The notes beneath the pieces are model-generated. The model was not told the origin of the DNA and did no database searches. It saw only the letters and a list, made by a program, of their open reading frames with translations. Made by a program: the position numbers and the translations under genes. Of a stretch of 64,000 nt of DNA, positions 1 through 11,131 are shown piece by piece. Source of the DNA: Tachypleus tridentatus (taxonomy: Eukaryota; Arthropoda; Merostomata; Xiphosura; Limulidae); the NCBI RefSeq assembly GCF_004210375.1, contig NC_134833.1, positions 22,003,396 through 22,067,395 of the forward strand, written 5' to 3'. Every line of letters begins with the position of its first letter. Position 1 is the stretch's first letter.

Positions 1-266
1 GTTCCAACTTTAAATATTTTTAAATGAGGATTTAGAAATAACACGGATTTGTGTGTGTGTGTGTGTCGATAAAATAAACTATGTTTAACTTACTTAATGT
101 TGTATTTTTATTTTTATCATCTCAACTTTGAATATTTCGAGAATTTAATTGCTTATGTCCCCATTTGCTATTATTTTATTATTATTATTAAGGATTTTCC
201 TGTGGGAGGACAAAAATCACTTAATGACAAGTTATTAACATCCTCAGCACCCAGTCACGAGGTCCT

Positions 267-546
267 TGTTTGTTTGTTTGTTTTTGAATTTTCGGGCAAA
301 GCTACACGAGGGCTATCTGCGCTAGTCGTCCCTAATTTAACAGTGTAAGACGAGAGGAAAGGCTGCTAGCTATCACCACCCACCGCCAACTCTTGGGATA
401 CTCTTTTATCAATTAATAGTGGGATTGATCGTCACATTATAATCCCCCCACGGTTAAAAGAGCGAGCGTCTTGGTGTGACAGGGATTCGAACCCGCAACC
501 CTCAGATTACGAGTCAAGTGCCTTAACCACTTGGTCATGCCGTCTC
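267..546 (-). repeat. SINE-A (tRNA-derived), full length
   Basis: Reading on the minus strand the family is a tRNA-like head with box A (TGGCCAGGTGGTTAAGGC) and box B (GGTTCGAATCC), a body (TCCCACTATTCGTTGGTAAAA ... in part; GGCGGTGGGTGGTGATGA), and a tail GCAGATAGCCCTCGTGTAGC TTTGCGCGAAATTC with CAAA repeats. This copy has all parts with moderate divergence. Confidence 0.92.
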
Positions 547-615
547 TAATCTAGCAGGGAATGTTCACGATGACGAGAAACCCACTTAAAATAAAAATGT
601 TCCAATAAAAAGTGT

Positions 616-847
616 CAACCAGTCGTTCTGAGATACATTAGAAGTGAAAAATTAGAGGGAAGGCAGCTAGTCATCATCACCCACCACCAACGTTTGGGCT
701 GCTCTTTCACCAACGAATAGTGGGATTGATCACCACATTGTAACGACTCCACAACTGAAAGAGCGAGCATGTTTGCGGGGATAGGAATTTGAATACGCAA
801 TCCTCAGATTGGGAGTTAAACGCCCGAACAGTAGGGTCATACCGGGC
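616..847 (-). repeat. SINE-A, 3'-truncated and diverged
   Basis: Body and tRNA-like head are present (aatttgaatacgcaatcctc in place of the box B complement). The conserved tail is missing. Confidence 0.8.
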
Positions 848-849
848 CA

Positions 850-1449
850 TATAATAATAATCATGCCGAGCAAACTCGTTATAACCGATTTATATGCGTC
901 ACGTATAAAACACCTTTTAATTCATTAAAGTTACATAAGTGAAGTTTGCTGAAATTCTTGAATATCTTGAATTTGTTATTGTTTTTCATACCGTAATTGT
1001 TTGGGCAAGAATGTAAAATACAACATTCAGAATTTTTTAAAAATAACTTACGTATTTCTCAGTATCTAAACGATTGGTCGAACAACAAAAAGGTAAAATA
1101 TAACGCAAACAACATTTTTTTTCATTAAATTATACAATTATTTGTTTGATTAATTACAAACAACTACGGCAATCATTTTAATTTATTCTTAAATAAATGT
1201 ATAAACGAAATTATTTTCAGAGACTGTAAAACTTTGTGCAGGTTTGAGCCCGGGAAAAATTTTTTTGGGCATAAAACCTCTTTCTATACTTTACGTTTAG
1301 TTTGTCGCCCTCAAAATAAGTTCTTATGGCTGACAACTGCCCAAATGGTGTAATTATGTTGAAGCAAGGGAGGCCCAAGACACCATGCGTCTAATATGAT
1401 GTAATACTGCCCTTGGCCTGAATATCTGTTGCTGTTTTATGTTTTCAAA
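850..1449. other. No feature seen
   Basis: AT-rich sequence between SINEs. No coding, tandem or inverted structure stands out. The same is true of 1714-2199, 2825-3570 and 5107-5690. Confidence 0.5.
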
Positions 1450-1713
1450 GGCTCGGCGTGGCCAGGTGGTTAGGGCGCTCGATTAGTAATCCGAGGGTCG
1501 CGAGTTCGAATCACCTTCACACCAAACCTGCTCGCTCGATCAGCCGTGGGTGCGTTATAATGTGACAGTGAATTCCACTATTAGTTGGTAAAAGAGTTGG
1601 CGTTAAGTGGTGATGACTAGCCGCCTTCTCTCTAGCCTTACACTGCTAAATTAGAGACGGCTAGGGCAGATAGCCCTCGTGTAGCTTTGCGCGAAATTCA
1701 AAAACAAACAAAT
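1450..1713 (+). repeat. SINE-A, full length
   Basis: Head ggctcggcgtggccaggtgg with box B gagttcgaatcacc, body, and tail ending in caaaaacaaacaaa. Confidence 0.92.
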
Positions 1714-2199
1714 ATTTTTTTTATTAAAAATTGAGGCATACAAGGTACAAAAACATACACATCATTTTATCTAAATCTCAATTATGTTTGCACTTTCATC
1801 ATGCTTTGAATTATCCAACGTGATGATACCTCAGGCGACACACTGGTTAAACGACCAAGACTGAAGTCTCAAAGATTAGGGTTAGCTGCCCCTCATTTGT
1901 AATTACCGATCGAAAGAAAGTTAATTACACAGAAGCACTTATCGCCCACATGACTATTGAATCGATTAACACGCGAAGCTGTGACGTATTAATCAACATA
2001 TCACGGATACGAATTTTGGACCTTTCGATCTCCAGTCGGACTTACTGACTGCTATGCCTCTACCGTCCTATTATTTTATGAATTACGTAAAGAGATTTTC
2101 AAAACTTCACCTTTGTGACACATTGAACGCAAATAATTATACTTTTAACACTTACAGCACTGATCACTGCACGATTCAATCATTCAACCATCAAGACGT

Positions 2200-2320
2200 C
2201 CGTCCCTTGGAGGATCACCGGTAAGTTTATGGACTTGCAACACTAAAACCCAACGTTCGATTTTCGTCGGGGGACACAGCAGATATCCCAATGTGGCTTT
2301 GCTTTAACAACAATCCCGAT
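2200..2320 (+). repeat. SINE-B/C type tRNA-derived SINE
   Basis: Has a tRNA-Val-like head (gacttgcaacactaaaaccc), box B acgttcgattttc and a tail cagatatcccaatgtggctt tgct. Confidence 0.65.
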
Positions 2321-2556
2321 GAGGCCATTTTCCCTCGTAATAAGATTTTTGATTTTTATGTTGTTAATAATTCCAGTGGAACTCACGCTTAATGTAATTC
2401 TGGCATGAGTCACCAAAATACATTGTTAATGAACATTACAACTGAAAGATATTCTTAAAATATTTCTTTTTTGCTGTATTTAGTTTAAAAAATACTGTAT
2501 TATAGTTACATACTTAAAGACTAAGTAGTACAAAAGCCCTCTGTTCTCTATTCACT

Positions 2557-2824
2557 GGGCACGACATGGCCAGGTGGTTAAGGCGCAAATTGAGGGACTC
2601 GGGTTCGCTTCCCTGTCGCGCTAAACATGCTCGCTCTTTCAACCGTGGGGACGTTATAATATGATAGTCAACCCCACTATTCGTTGGTAAAAGAGTAGCC
2701 CAAGAGTTGGCGGTGGGTGATGATGACTAGTTGCTTTCCCTCTAGTCTTACACCGCTAAATTAGGGACGGCTAGAGCAGATAGCCCTCGTGTAGCTTTAA
2801 GCGAAATTAAAAACAAACAAACAA
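2557..2824 (+). repeat. SINE-A, full length with short head deletion
   Basis: The head lacks part of the anticodon region (aaggcgcaaattgagggactc); body and tail are normal. Confidence 0.9.
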
Positions 2825-3570
2825 AACTCTATCCACCGGAAGTAACAAAATATAATTGTTAAATTATAATCTCCAGTGTTACCGCAAAGCCATTTGAGTG
2901 CAGAACAAAGTATGACAGAAAGGCAAGCGATCACTCTGCAGTTTCACTAATAACCTCAAAATAAAATAATTCCAATGATTTCATGTTGAGAGATTAAAGA
3001 TCAAAAGGCCCGAGATTCGAGACGTGACTTAACACTTTCAACTGTGATTGTATTATACATTTTACAATCGATCTTATTAATCAACCATGAACGTCCCCCT
3101 GTGACGGTAACTCGAATAGTCCAGTCTTTATATTTTACCGCTCTCGGGTTATTTCGTTCACGCCTAAATGCATTGATCCTTAGAATTCATCAAACCGGAA
3201 ACAATTGGTTTGGCTAAGCACGGTATGTGGATTTCGCCGAAAAACAAAAGGTCAATTATATATGTTCGAATATTTTTTCATAGTAGGTTAAATGGGACAT
3301 GTAACAAGCTGAGTTAAGTGCCTGTGTTATACAGGTGTGTTAGATAATATTCGTTTCATCAGTGTGTCCTTCCATTTTGTAAATCAGCATCCGTAACAAA
3401 GAAAAGTCTGCGCCGACTCAGTCATGCTTAACATCTGATTGGACTGTATGAACCAGACTGAAATTTAGAGATTAAAACGTCGGACACCGGAGAAAAACAG
3501 GCCCTAACGTTAGACTGGGTTATTAACAGAGCCTAACGATTGGGTTATCCAATGTATTGCTTTTTTTTTT

Positions 3571-3820
3571 TTTAATTTTGGGCAAAGCTACACGAGGGCT
3601 ATCTGCGCTAGACGTTCCTAATTTAGCAGTGTAAGACTAGAGGGAAGGCAGCTAGTCATCACCACCCACCGCCAACTCTTGGGCTAATATTTTACCAACG
3701 AATAGTGGGATTGACCGTCACTTATAACGCCCCCACGGCTGAAAGGGCGAGCATGTTTGGTGTGATGGGGATTCGAACCCGCGACCCTCGGATTACGAGT
3801 TGAACGCCTTAACTCACCTG
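3571..3820 (-). repeat. SINE-A, missing extreme 5' head
   Basis: Ends abruptly at ttaactcacctg where the next SINE-A begins head to tail, which suggests one inserted at the head of the other. Confidence 0.88.
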
Positions 3821-4092
3821 GTGGTTTGTTTTTAAATTCGCGCCTAGCTACTCGAGGGCTATCTGCGCTAGCCTTCCTAATTTAGCAGTATAAGACTAGA
3901 GATAGGCAGCTAGCCATCACCACCCACCGCCAACTCTTGGGCTACTCTTTTACCAACGAATAGTGGGACTGACCATCACATTATAATGCCCCCACGGCTG
4001 AAAGGGAGAGTATGTTTGATGTGATGGGGATTCGAACCCGCGACCCTCAGATTACGAGTCGGAGAACTTAACCCATTTGTGCATGCCGGATC
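3821..4092 (-). repeat. SINE-A, full length
   Basis: Directly abuts the copy at 3571-3820 in the same orientation, forming a SINE dimer. Confidence 0.9.
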
Positions 4093-4369
4093 TCGATGTA
4101 TTGTGGCGTCGGGTATTGCTAGATGTCAGTATTGGTTCAAAGTTACTCGAATCTGAGACATTTATGATTTGGCCGTTCAGCCCACGTGGCTACAAACATG
4201 CTGTTGAGGCTTGAAAATTTACAAATTCAACATGCTTTTGCCGCCTCGAAACAAAACAGAACAACTTACTGTATTGTTATAAAAACAAAGTAATGGAAAC
4301 AAGATCGTATAGTCTGTATAAGGAACAGAGTCGACAGAGCTGAAACAGATTATTAGGTGATCTTTGAGG

Positions 4370-4470
4370 ACTTGACTGGTTGTCGTTAAGGGCAACTCTA
4401 CACAAAGAGCTAAATGTGCTATGCTCTCCGTGAGTATCGGTACCCAGTTCTTAGTATTATAAATAAGCGT
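4370..4470 (-). repeat. SINE-B, diverged
   Basis: Reverse of ...ggtaccgatactc..gagagcatagcac...tctttgtgtagagttgccctta; only the tail and box B regions are clear. Confidence 0.5.
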
Positions 4471-4829
4471 TTAGCTGTGTTATTGTTTGAGGAAGAATAT
4501 ACTGTTTTTAAATTTTAAAATATGCCTTGATAATGTTTAATTTCACATACATATTATATTTCTATCACGTCTAAATAGTTATAAATTTTAATGATACGGT
4601 TTGTATGAAAATAACGTTTAATGTAACTGTAAAAAATAAAGCTAAGTTTGTTTGTGTCGTTACATTTCGTGTATCTTGATGGATTGGAGTAAAAGTCCAT
4701 AGAAATCCTGCTAACGACTCGTATTCGTTATATCTAAGAGCCACTTGGCCATATTCTGAAATCCATCATGGCTTCATAGAATATCTCAGGCCTAAAAAAA
4801 AAACCGTTAAACATCTTCCTTACTAGAGA

Positions 4830-5106
4830 GGCCCGACATGGCCAGGTTGTTAAGGCACTCGATTTGTAATCTGAGGACTGCAGGTTCGAATCCCCGTCAC
4901 ACCAAACATATTCGCCCTTTCATCTGTGAGGGCGTTCATAGGTGACCGTTAATATCACTATTCGTTGGTAAAAGAGTAGCCCAAGAGTTGGCAGTGGGTG
5001 AGGATGACGCCTCTGCCTTCCCTCTAGTCTCACACTACTAAGATACGCATGGCTAGCGCAGATATTCCTCGTGTAGCTTTGTGCGTAATGCAAAAACAAA
5101 CCAAAC
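4830..5106 (+). repeat. SINE-A, full length
   Basis: Head ggcccgacatggccaggttg, box B ggttcgaatcc intact, tail ending caaaaacaaacc. Confidence 0.92.
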
Positions 5107-5690
5107 TAATCCTTTCTAGAGAACCTGGTGGCAGAAGCTTTGTTAGAAACAGCCGGGGATTACTTAGTTACATTATTCAACCAAAATATATTATAACTAT
5201 TTTCGCATTTTATTTTTCGAGGTGAGATTGTTAGTATTACTTGCATACGTACATATTTTTTTTTGGATCTTAAAATTCGACACTGATGTTTTATTAGGAT
5301 GCTTCAAGTTTTGATAAATAAATATAGGGACAAATTTCCAAATAGTAAAACTCTTAAAATCTACACTGTATGGCTCCTTTTTTTCTTTTCAGCATAACAT
5401 TACTGCTAGAAAACAACTGCATATTAGTTAAAGTTTGTTTTGGAATATATTAAATGTTCCGTTTAATGGGTTTCTAAAGTAATGGTCATTCCGTTTAGAT
5501 TAAAAAGGGCACATCTGATCATCCAAACGGGTCTCAAATATAAACTCGATTTAGTGTTTTGAAAAACAACATGTAAATAAAGAAACAGTAAATAAATAAA
5601 CATGTAATTTAAACAATACAGTATAATTGCTTAGCTGTGAAACAAAATATTCTGTTAACTATAAGAAAACATAATAATGTGAGGAATCCA

Positions 5691-5803
5691 TTTGTGGCAC
5701 AGTGTAAGTCTAACTGTGTTCAGTTCAGGTTTGTGGCACAGTGTAAGTCTAACTGTGTTCAGTTCAGGTTTGTGGCACAGTGTAAGCCTAACTGTGTTCA
5801 GTT
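5691..5803. repeat. 39-bp triplicate
   Basis: Three consecutive copies of a 39-base unit starting tttgtggcacagtgtaag, starts at 5691, 5730 and 5769. Nearly identical. A 64-codon frame across it is chance. Confidence 0.9.
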
Positions 5804-6329
5804 AGACTGTATTGTGTACAATACGTATTAAAGATTATGTAAACGATAATAGTCTGATTGTACTTAGTTATAAGATATGACACTATGGTGAATATTTCCA
5901 AATCTTCGTCTTTCTTTTTCATTTTGCTAGAAATAATAAAGAGAGAAGAAATTTTTGGCAAAGTTATTTTTTTAATTCGATGCATACAATTCACATAAGC
6001 CTACAAAATTTCAGATAGCAGGCTATATTAATGCTAAACTTTACCGGGCAGAAATGAACTGAACTATTTCACAACAAAATGGCTGAAAAACAAAATGGAA
6101 TTTTTACACAAGAAAATATTAAAGAAACTTTATATTTGCGAAGAGTTTTTTTAAATCAGAATTGTCCAGTGATGTTTTTTTCTGCGTTTTTTTTTCGCAC
6201 TAAACATACGCGTATAAACTGTACACTCTCGTATTTTGTATATAGCTCAATATATGTTATTCTATTTAAACTTTGGAAAAGATTCCAACAATCTGTTTAT
6301 CAGCTCCTAATGATATCCATTAAATTACA

Positions 6330-6875
6330 CGGGCCTACGAATTTAAACTTTTGGTTTTAATAACAGGTTTTCTATGATTCAGTGACGCAGATTTTTTTTC
6401 GATTTTTTTTTTACAAATCGGGAAGAGAAAAATCTTACATAGATCATATTTTCAACAAATTTGCCACAAATATAACAGAATATGATTGGGTTATTTATAC
6501 AACCCATTGTTCCTATAGAGACGAATAAATAATACCAAAAAAGTGTTTTGTTGTTTTGTTTTTTTAATTTGGCGCAAAGCTACTCGAGGGTTATCTGCGC
6601 TAGCCGTCCCTAATTTAGCAGTGTAAGACTAGAGAGAAGACAGATAGTCATCACCACCCACAGCCAACGCTTGGGATACTCTTTTACCAACGAATAGTGG
6701 GATTGACCGTAAATTATAACGTCCTCATGGCTGAAAGGGCGAGTATGTTTGGTGCGACAGGGATTCGAACCTGCGACCCTCGGATTACGAGTCGTACGCC
6801 TTAACCCAACTGGCCATGCCGGGCCCCGGAAAAAAATAATGTTATTAAAACCAAAAGTTCAAACTCGTAGGCCCA
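6330..6875. repeat. 36-bp inverted repeat arms around a SINE
   Basis: Arm 1 (about 6330-6366) contains gggcctacgaatttaaactt ttggttttaataaca. Arm 2 (about 6839-6875) is its reverse complement with two mismatches. The arms flank about 470 bases that include a SINE-A (6561-6826). Confidence 0.75.
6555..6826 (-). repeat. SINE-A, full length
   Basis: All parts are recognisable; it lies between the inverted arms at 6330 and 6839. The 103-codon plus frame starting inside it is chance. Confidence 0.92.
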
Positions 6876-7349
6876 ACCAAATGTTATTCAGAAATGACAC
6901 GTCATGCGGCCTGTTGACCGTTTTTTTAAGGACTACAACAGTACGTCCCAAACTTTGGTTTGTGACCCCAATTTGGATTGTGACAGACACAGTTTGTCAA
7001 AAAACATTTGTGCACACCAAACAAAGATCAATGAACTGGTTAAAATACATTTTCAAATAGACTAGGTTGTGCACATATAGTGCGGCTGAAATGTGATAAG
7101 TAATTTGATCTACTACACTGAAGATTAGTAAAATTTGTCTATTAGTCCTAGATAAGTTTTATAACGATTGATAACACCATAGCCAATAATTGTAAACATT
7201 TTAAGCATTACAGAATGTGACCCTATTTCAATGAAAGTCATTTATTTATGTAAAAGAACATGAGACATTATATAGGATTGAATTAGACTTAATATCATTT
7301 TCAGATTAACAGATTTACAGAAATTACTCTAGAACATGTAAAATTACAC

Positions 7350-7424
7350 TGCTAAAATAAGGGGTTCGTTTCCCCTGGGTGAACTCAGCAGACAGCCAGA
7401 TGTGGCTTTGCTATAAGAAAACAC
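7350..7424 (+). repeat. SINE-C, 5'-truncated
   Basis: aggggttcgtttcccctggg is box B of the Val-type head; the tail agatgtggctttgctataag follows. Confidence 0.65.
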
Positions 7425-7786
7425 GTACACACAACACGTAAAAATTACAAGACAATAAAACCATCGCAGACCTGTGTTATTATAGCTCTTTGAGATTTTC
7501 GTAAATTATTTGATCTTTTTAAAATGGGTGTACTAGAGAAAAAAAATTGTATTAAATAGGAATGAAAAATTTTAAAGCATTTTAAATGCAAGTTGGATTA
7601 ATATTCAAAAACGTTCGAAAATGATGACAAAATATTGAACTTCTATTCAATGCTGGTTCTCTTATGTAAATAATTTATAGGAGTATTAGTATTTGATAAC
7701 CATGCCCCATATATCTAATAAACGTCTGTTAATTACTGAAAAGGTAAATGTCAAGTCCAGTTTATTATTCGATGTCACAGGTGTCA

Positions 7787-8067
7787 CTGTTTGTTTGTTT
7801 GTTTTGGAATTTCGCACAAAGCTACTCGAGGGCTATCTGTGCTAGCCGTCCCTAATTTAGCAGTGTAAGACTAGAGGGAAGGCAGCTAGTTATCACCACC
7901 CACCGCCAACTCTTGGGCTACTCTTTTACCAACGAATAGTGGGATTGACCGTTACATTATACACCCCCACGACTGGGAGGGCGAGCATGTTTAGCGCGAA
8001 GGGGATGCGAACCCGCGACCCTCAGATTACGAGTCGCACGCCTTAACACGCTTGGCCATGCCGGGCC
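7787..8067 (-). repeat. SINE-A, 'GTGCGACTCG' subfamily
   Basis: Full length; the head reads as the subfamily with GGCCAAGCGTGTTAAGGCGT and a CGCATCCC-type box B. Confidence 0.92.
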
Positions 8068-8649
8068 TTTAAGACGTGTAAGTAAGTCTTGTGTGACTGG
8101 AAGTGCTTTGTAGTTCAATCGAAAACATAAAAACGCGATTAAATAATTCGTTTAGCCTTTGAAAACAAAGTTATTAAACCGATAAAAGTTAAGAAAAAAT
8201 CGACTTTTACACTCCATATAAATAAAATGTTTTTCTTAACTTTTATCAAAATGTGTAAATCTCTTCAGTACACACTACCAATTTTGCAAGACAACAAAAA
8301 ATTGCTAAAGGAATGTGGACAGTTATTAAAAAGCAAACATGCAAAAATGTTAATGTGCTATAGATATTAATTGGTAAAAAATATATAACGTTCATGTATT
8401 TTACTAGCACGATGTGTAACTTCAATGCTGATGTAGTTTATGAAGCACGTTCAAATGTAAAAGAACATTTTCGTGTCTATCTAGTGCTATTAAAATACAA
8501 TATTCCTATCTTCGTTTTACAGTAAGCCTCACATATTTTCCTAAACTGTCTCCAATTCTAACTCCTTCCAAAAAGTGGCCGACCAGATACATACACAGAA
8601 CATGACTTCATGCGATACAAACACTATCCAGTTGCTCGTGAAGCCCCTT

Positions 8650-8790
8650 GAAGTAAAAATGTATCTCAGAACGGTTGGTATGGGTACTAATACTTTTACC
8701 AAAATAAAGCAGAGAACGTTTTGACCTTCTTAAGTCATCTTCAGGTTAACATTTTCCAGTTACAGCTGCGAGAACACGACTTTACGTGGT
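8650..8790 (-). repeat. Dispersed element with hairpin motif (hammerhead-like), copy
   Basis: The minus strand reads GTTAACCTGAAGATGACTTA, a hairpin, then GTCAAAACGTT and the tail ...TACCCATACCAACCGTTCTGAGATACA. It matches the copies at 22330-22800 and 44370-44505. CTGAAGA, a stem-loop, then AAAC resembles a hammerhead core, but the flanking helices are not evident. Confidence 0.5.
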
Positions 8791-9038
8791 ATAAAACACT
8801 TTCCAGTCATTGCTATTCGTTTGACGTTTTTTTAAAACACTATGTTACAAAAAATTTATTTTTCTTGTTCCTGGGCAGAAAGTGTCATTTCCAAATTGCT
8901 TATGTCTAAAGTAAATGGAAAAGACCTATTTTTCTCTTTAAACTTTGAATGAAATTTTTAAATTTACCCATTTTCCAGAACATTCCGGGTAGATTCAGTG
9001 GTGAGTAGCTGATAGAGAATTTTCTCTAATTTACAATA

Positions 9039-9157
9039 ATTTTCAAGAACTTTCTAGAATGTTGTAGAACTTACCAAATATTTTAAGAACTGTAGAACTT
9101 ACGAGAATTTTCAAGAACCTTTTAGAATTTACTAGAAATTTTCATAGTAATATATAT
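9039..9157 (+). promoter_or_regulatory. Heat-shock-element-like array and TATA box in TIR element copy A
   Basis: Modules of the form TTCnnGAAnn repeat with a near-exact 10-base step: TTCaaGAAct, TTCtaGAAtg, TTGtaGAAct, TTTaaGAAct and further on GAGAATTTTCAAGAACC. A TATATATA follows at 9150-9157, then about 80 bases to the coding start. Inverted nGAAn units are the known binding site of heat-shock factor. Function here is inferred. Confidence 0.5.
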
Positions 9158-9236
9158 ACAGGGGCTCACCACTCACTACCTCAGTTTAGTTCTAGCTGCC
9201 TAAGTGAAGACATAGACCGATCTGATTTTATCAAAG

Positions 9237-10074
9237 GTGGCATCAAGAAGCTGTAAGCATTCCCCAAACGCATTCTACTACGTATGTGGCAAATTTATCA
9301 AGACAAGAGCAAAAACGTACTCTGTGAAAGAGGAATACAACATCATCAAGACCTTGCTAGAAGCATGGAAGTATGATGAGTGTGGCTGGGATGTTATCGG
9401 AGACTTCAAAATGGCGGCATTCCTGATGGATAGCCAAAAAGGTTTTACCAAGTTTCCCTGTTATCTTTGCCTTTGGGACAGCAGGAACACCGCAGCACAC
9501 TACAACAGGGAACACTGGCCACAACGGACCTCGTTCTCTGTGGGGAGGCACAATGTCAAGTGTGAGCCACTAGTGGACCTCCAGAAGGTGTTGTTCCCAC
9601 CATTGCACATAAAGCTGGGTCTTATGAAATAATTTTTCACAGCTCTTGGTAAGGAGTCTGCAGCCTTCAAGCACCTTCGAGACTTCTTTTCTAAGCTGTC
9701 TGAGGCAAAGGTCAAAGCTGGTGTCTTCGTTAGACCACAAATAAAGAAGATTCCGAAGAATTCCCCAAGAAACTCAATAGGAAGGGAAAAAAAAAACTCG
9801 GGGCAGCTTTGTCGCGGTGGTTTGGGGCTTCTTGGGCAATCACAAGGCCGAAAATTATGTGGAACTGGTTGAGGCTGTGGTGAAGAACTACGACAAAATG
9901 GACTGCAAGATGCCCCTGAAAGTCCATATTCTTGACGCTTATCTTGATAAATTCAAGGAAAACATGAAAGCATACTCAGAGGAGCAAGGCGAGCGCTTCC
10001 ACCATGATGCACTGGAATTTGAACACCGCTACCAAGAAGCGTATAACGAAAACATGATGGGAGACTATATTTGA
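9237..10074 (+). pseudogene. Decayed ORF of TIR element copy A
   Basis: Three overlapping frames carry one protein: 9237-9632, about 9633-9816, and 9817-10074. The last part reads WGFLGNHKAENYVELVEAVVKN, the lower-complexity DKFKENMKAYSEEQGERFHHD, then YNENMMGDYI. Compared with the family as I remember it, about 100 or more residues after the N-terminal cysteine module are missing. Confidence 0.6.
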
Positions 10075-10349
10075 GGGCTGATACGTGAAAGTGATTTATA
10101 TTACAGTAAAAAATCTCGAAAAACTACTCACTTCTAAACATTTTTGTATAACTTTAGTATAAACACACATAAATCTCAATTCTTATGTTGTTTTATTCTA
10201 ACCTTATGCAAATGAAAATGTGTAAGTTTGCCCCTTTTTACACAGAAAATACGTTAATTTCTAAATTTCATTATCCAGGTCACAAAAGCGAAGTTTGAAG
10301 GAATAACGGCCATTTTCTGTACTTTTACAACATAAGCAATTAAGAATTG

Positions 10350-10633
10350 TTTTTGTTTGTTTTTGGAATTTCGCACAAAGCTACTCGAGGGTTATCTGTG
10401 CTAGCCGTCCCTAATTCTAATTTAGCAGTGTAAGACTAGAGGGAAGGCGGATAGTCATCACCACCCACCGCCAAGTCTTGGGCTACTCTTTTACCAACGA
10501 ATAGTGGGATTGACCGTAACATTATAACGCCTCCACGGATGGGAGGGCGAGCATGTTTGGCGCGACTCGGGCGCGAACCTGCGACCCTCAGATTACGAAG
10601 CGCACGCCTTAACGCGCTAGGCCATGCCAGACC
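10350..10633 (-). repeat. SINE-A inserted in TIR element copy A
   Basis: Full length with a 12-base target-site duplication agcaattaagaa on both sides. Copy B has the empty site (near 55720-55735). Confidence 0.95.
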
Positions 10634-11131
10634 TTAGCAATTAAGAAATAACACGTAATATCCAGGAACAAAATTTGTGTTATTTGGTGTTATTACTGAA
10701 CTGATATTTGTCTTTAGCCTCACTATAAACAGTAGCTGGCTGTGGTCCAGTGGACGGTGAATCCGTTGTCGCTCAAAAGCTCTCGATTTTTGAAACCGCG
10801 AGAGTGGTAGATGTGTGATAATCAAATCCAAATACTCAGCGCAACGTCGGCAGAGTTTACTTTGTTATTAGATGGAGAGTAAAGGCCGTTTGATTGTTCT
10901 CCAACTGCGCTGTTGAGATATTTAAATGAAATGTGCAGCAACTTATGAAAAACTGCATTAAGTGTTTAATGTACTTTTATTAGTAACGCCTAGAAATAAC
11001 ATGTCTATAAATACTAATATTTTTTTACTAAACTGGAATGTAAGTCAGTTGGAAAGACAACAGTTAATGTCTTGAATCGATTTCGAAACAGAGAGATACA
11101 AACTTTAGAACATGAGTTAAACAGATAAAAT

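Larger units (their letters stand above)
6260..7330 (+). repeat. Unclassified dispersed repeat, copy 1
   Basis: Collinear with 41720-42300 over several blocks: ttggttttaataa, caaatataacagaa...tgggttatttgtac, gaccgttt/gtcatg, and near 7210-7260 gaatgtgaccc..tttc followed by atttatgtaaaag. Divergence is high and a SINE-A interrupts it. No protein is recognisable. Confidence 0.55.
8844..10682 (+). mobile_element. TIR element copy A with uncharacterised CCHH protein
   Basis: A roughly 1.55-kb element (without a 284-base SINE) with short imperfect inverted ends. The left reads GTTACAAAAAATTT and the right, reverse-complemented, TAACACAAATTTT, each followed inward by TTGTTCCTGG. Copy B at 54541-55766 shares both ends. 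Coding matter lies at 9237-10074 in several frames. It starts with a SRSCK...YVCG cysteine module and jumps by internal deletion to a part with FPCYLCLWDSR (C-x2-C-x9-H-x4-H), PPLHIKLGLMK, GFLGNHKAENY and EEQGERFH. From memory, proteins of this type are predicted in bulk in arthropod and mollusc genomes without a named function. The first codon is GTG, not ATG, and the frame is broken in a few places. A DNA transposon is likely; the superfamily is unknown. Confidence 0.65.
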
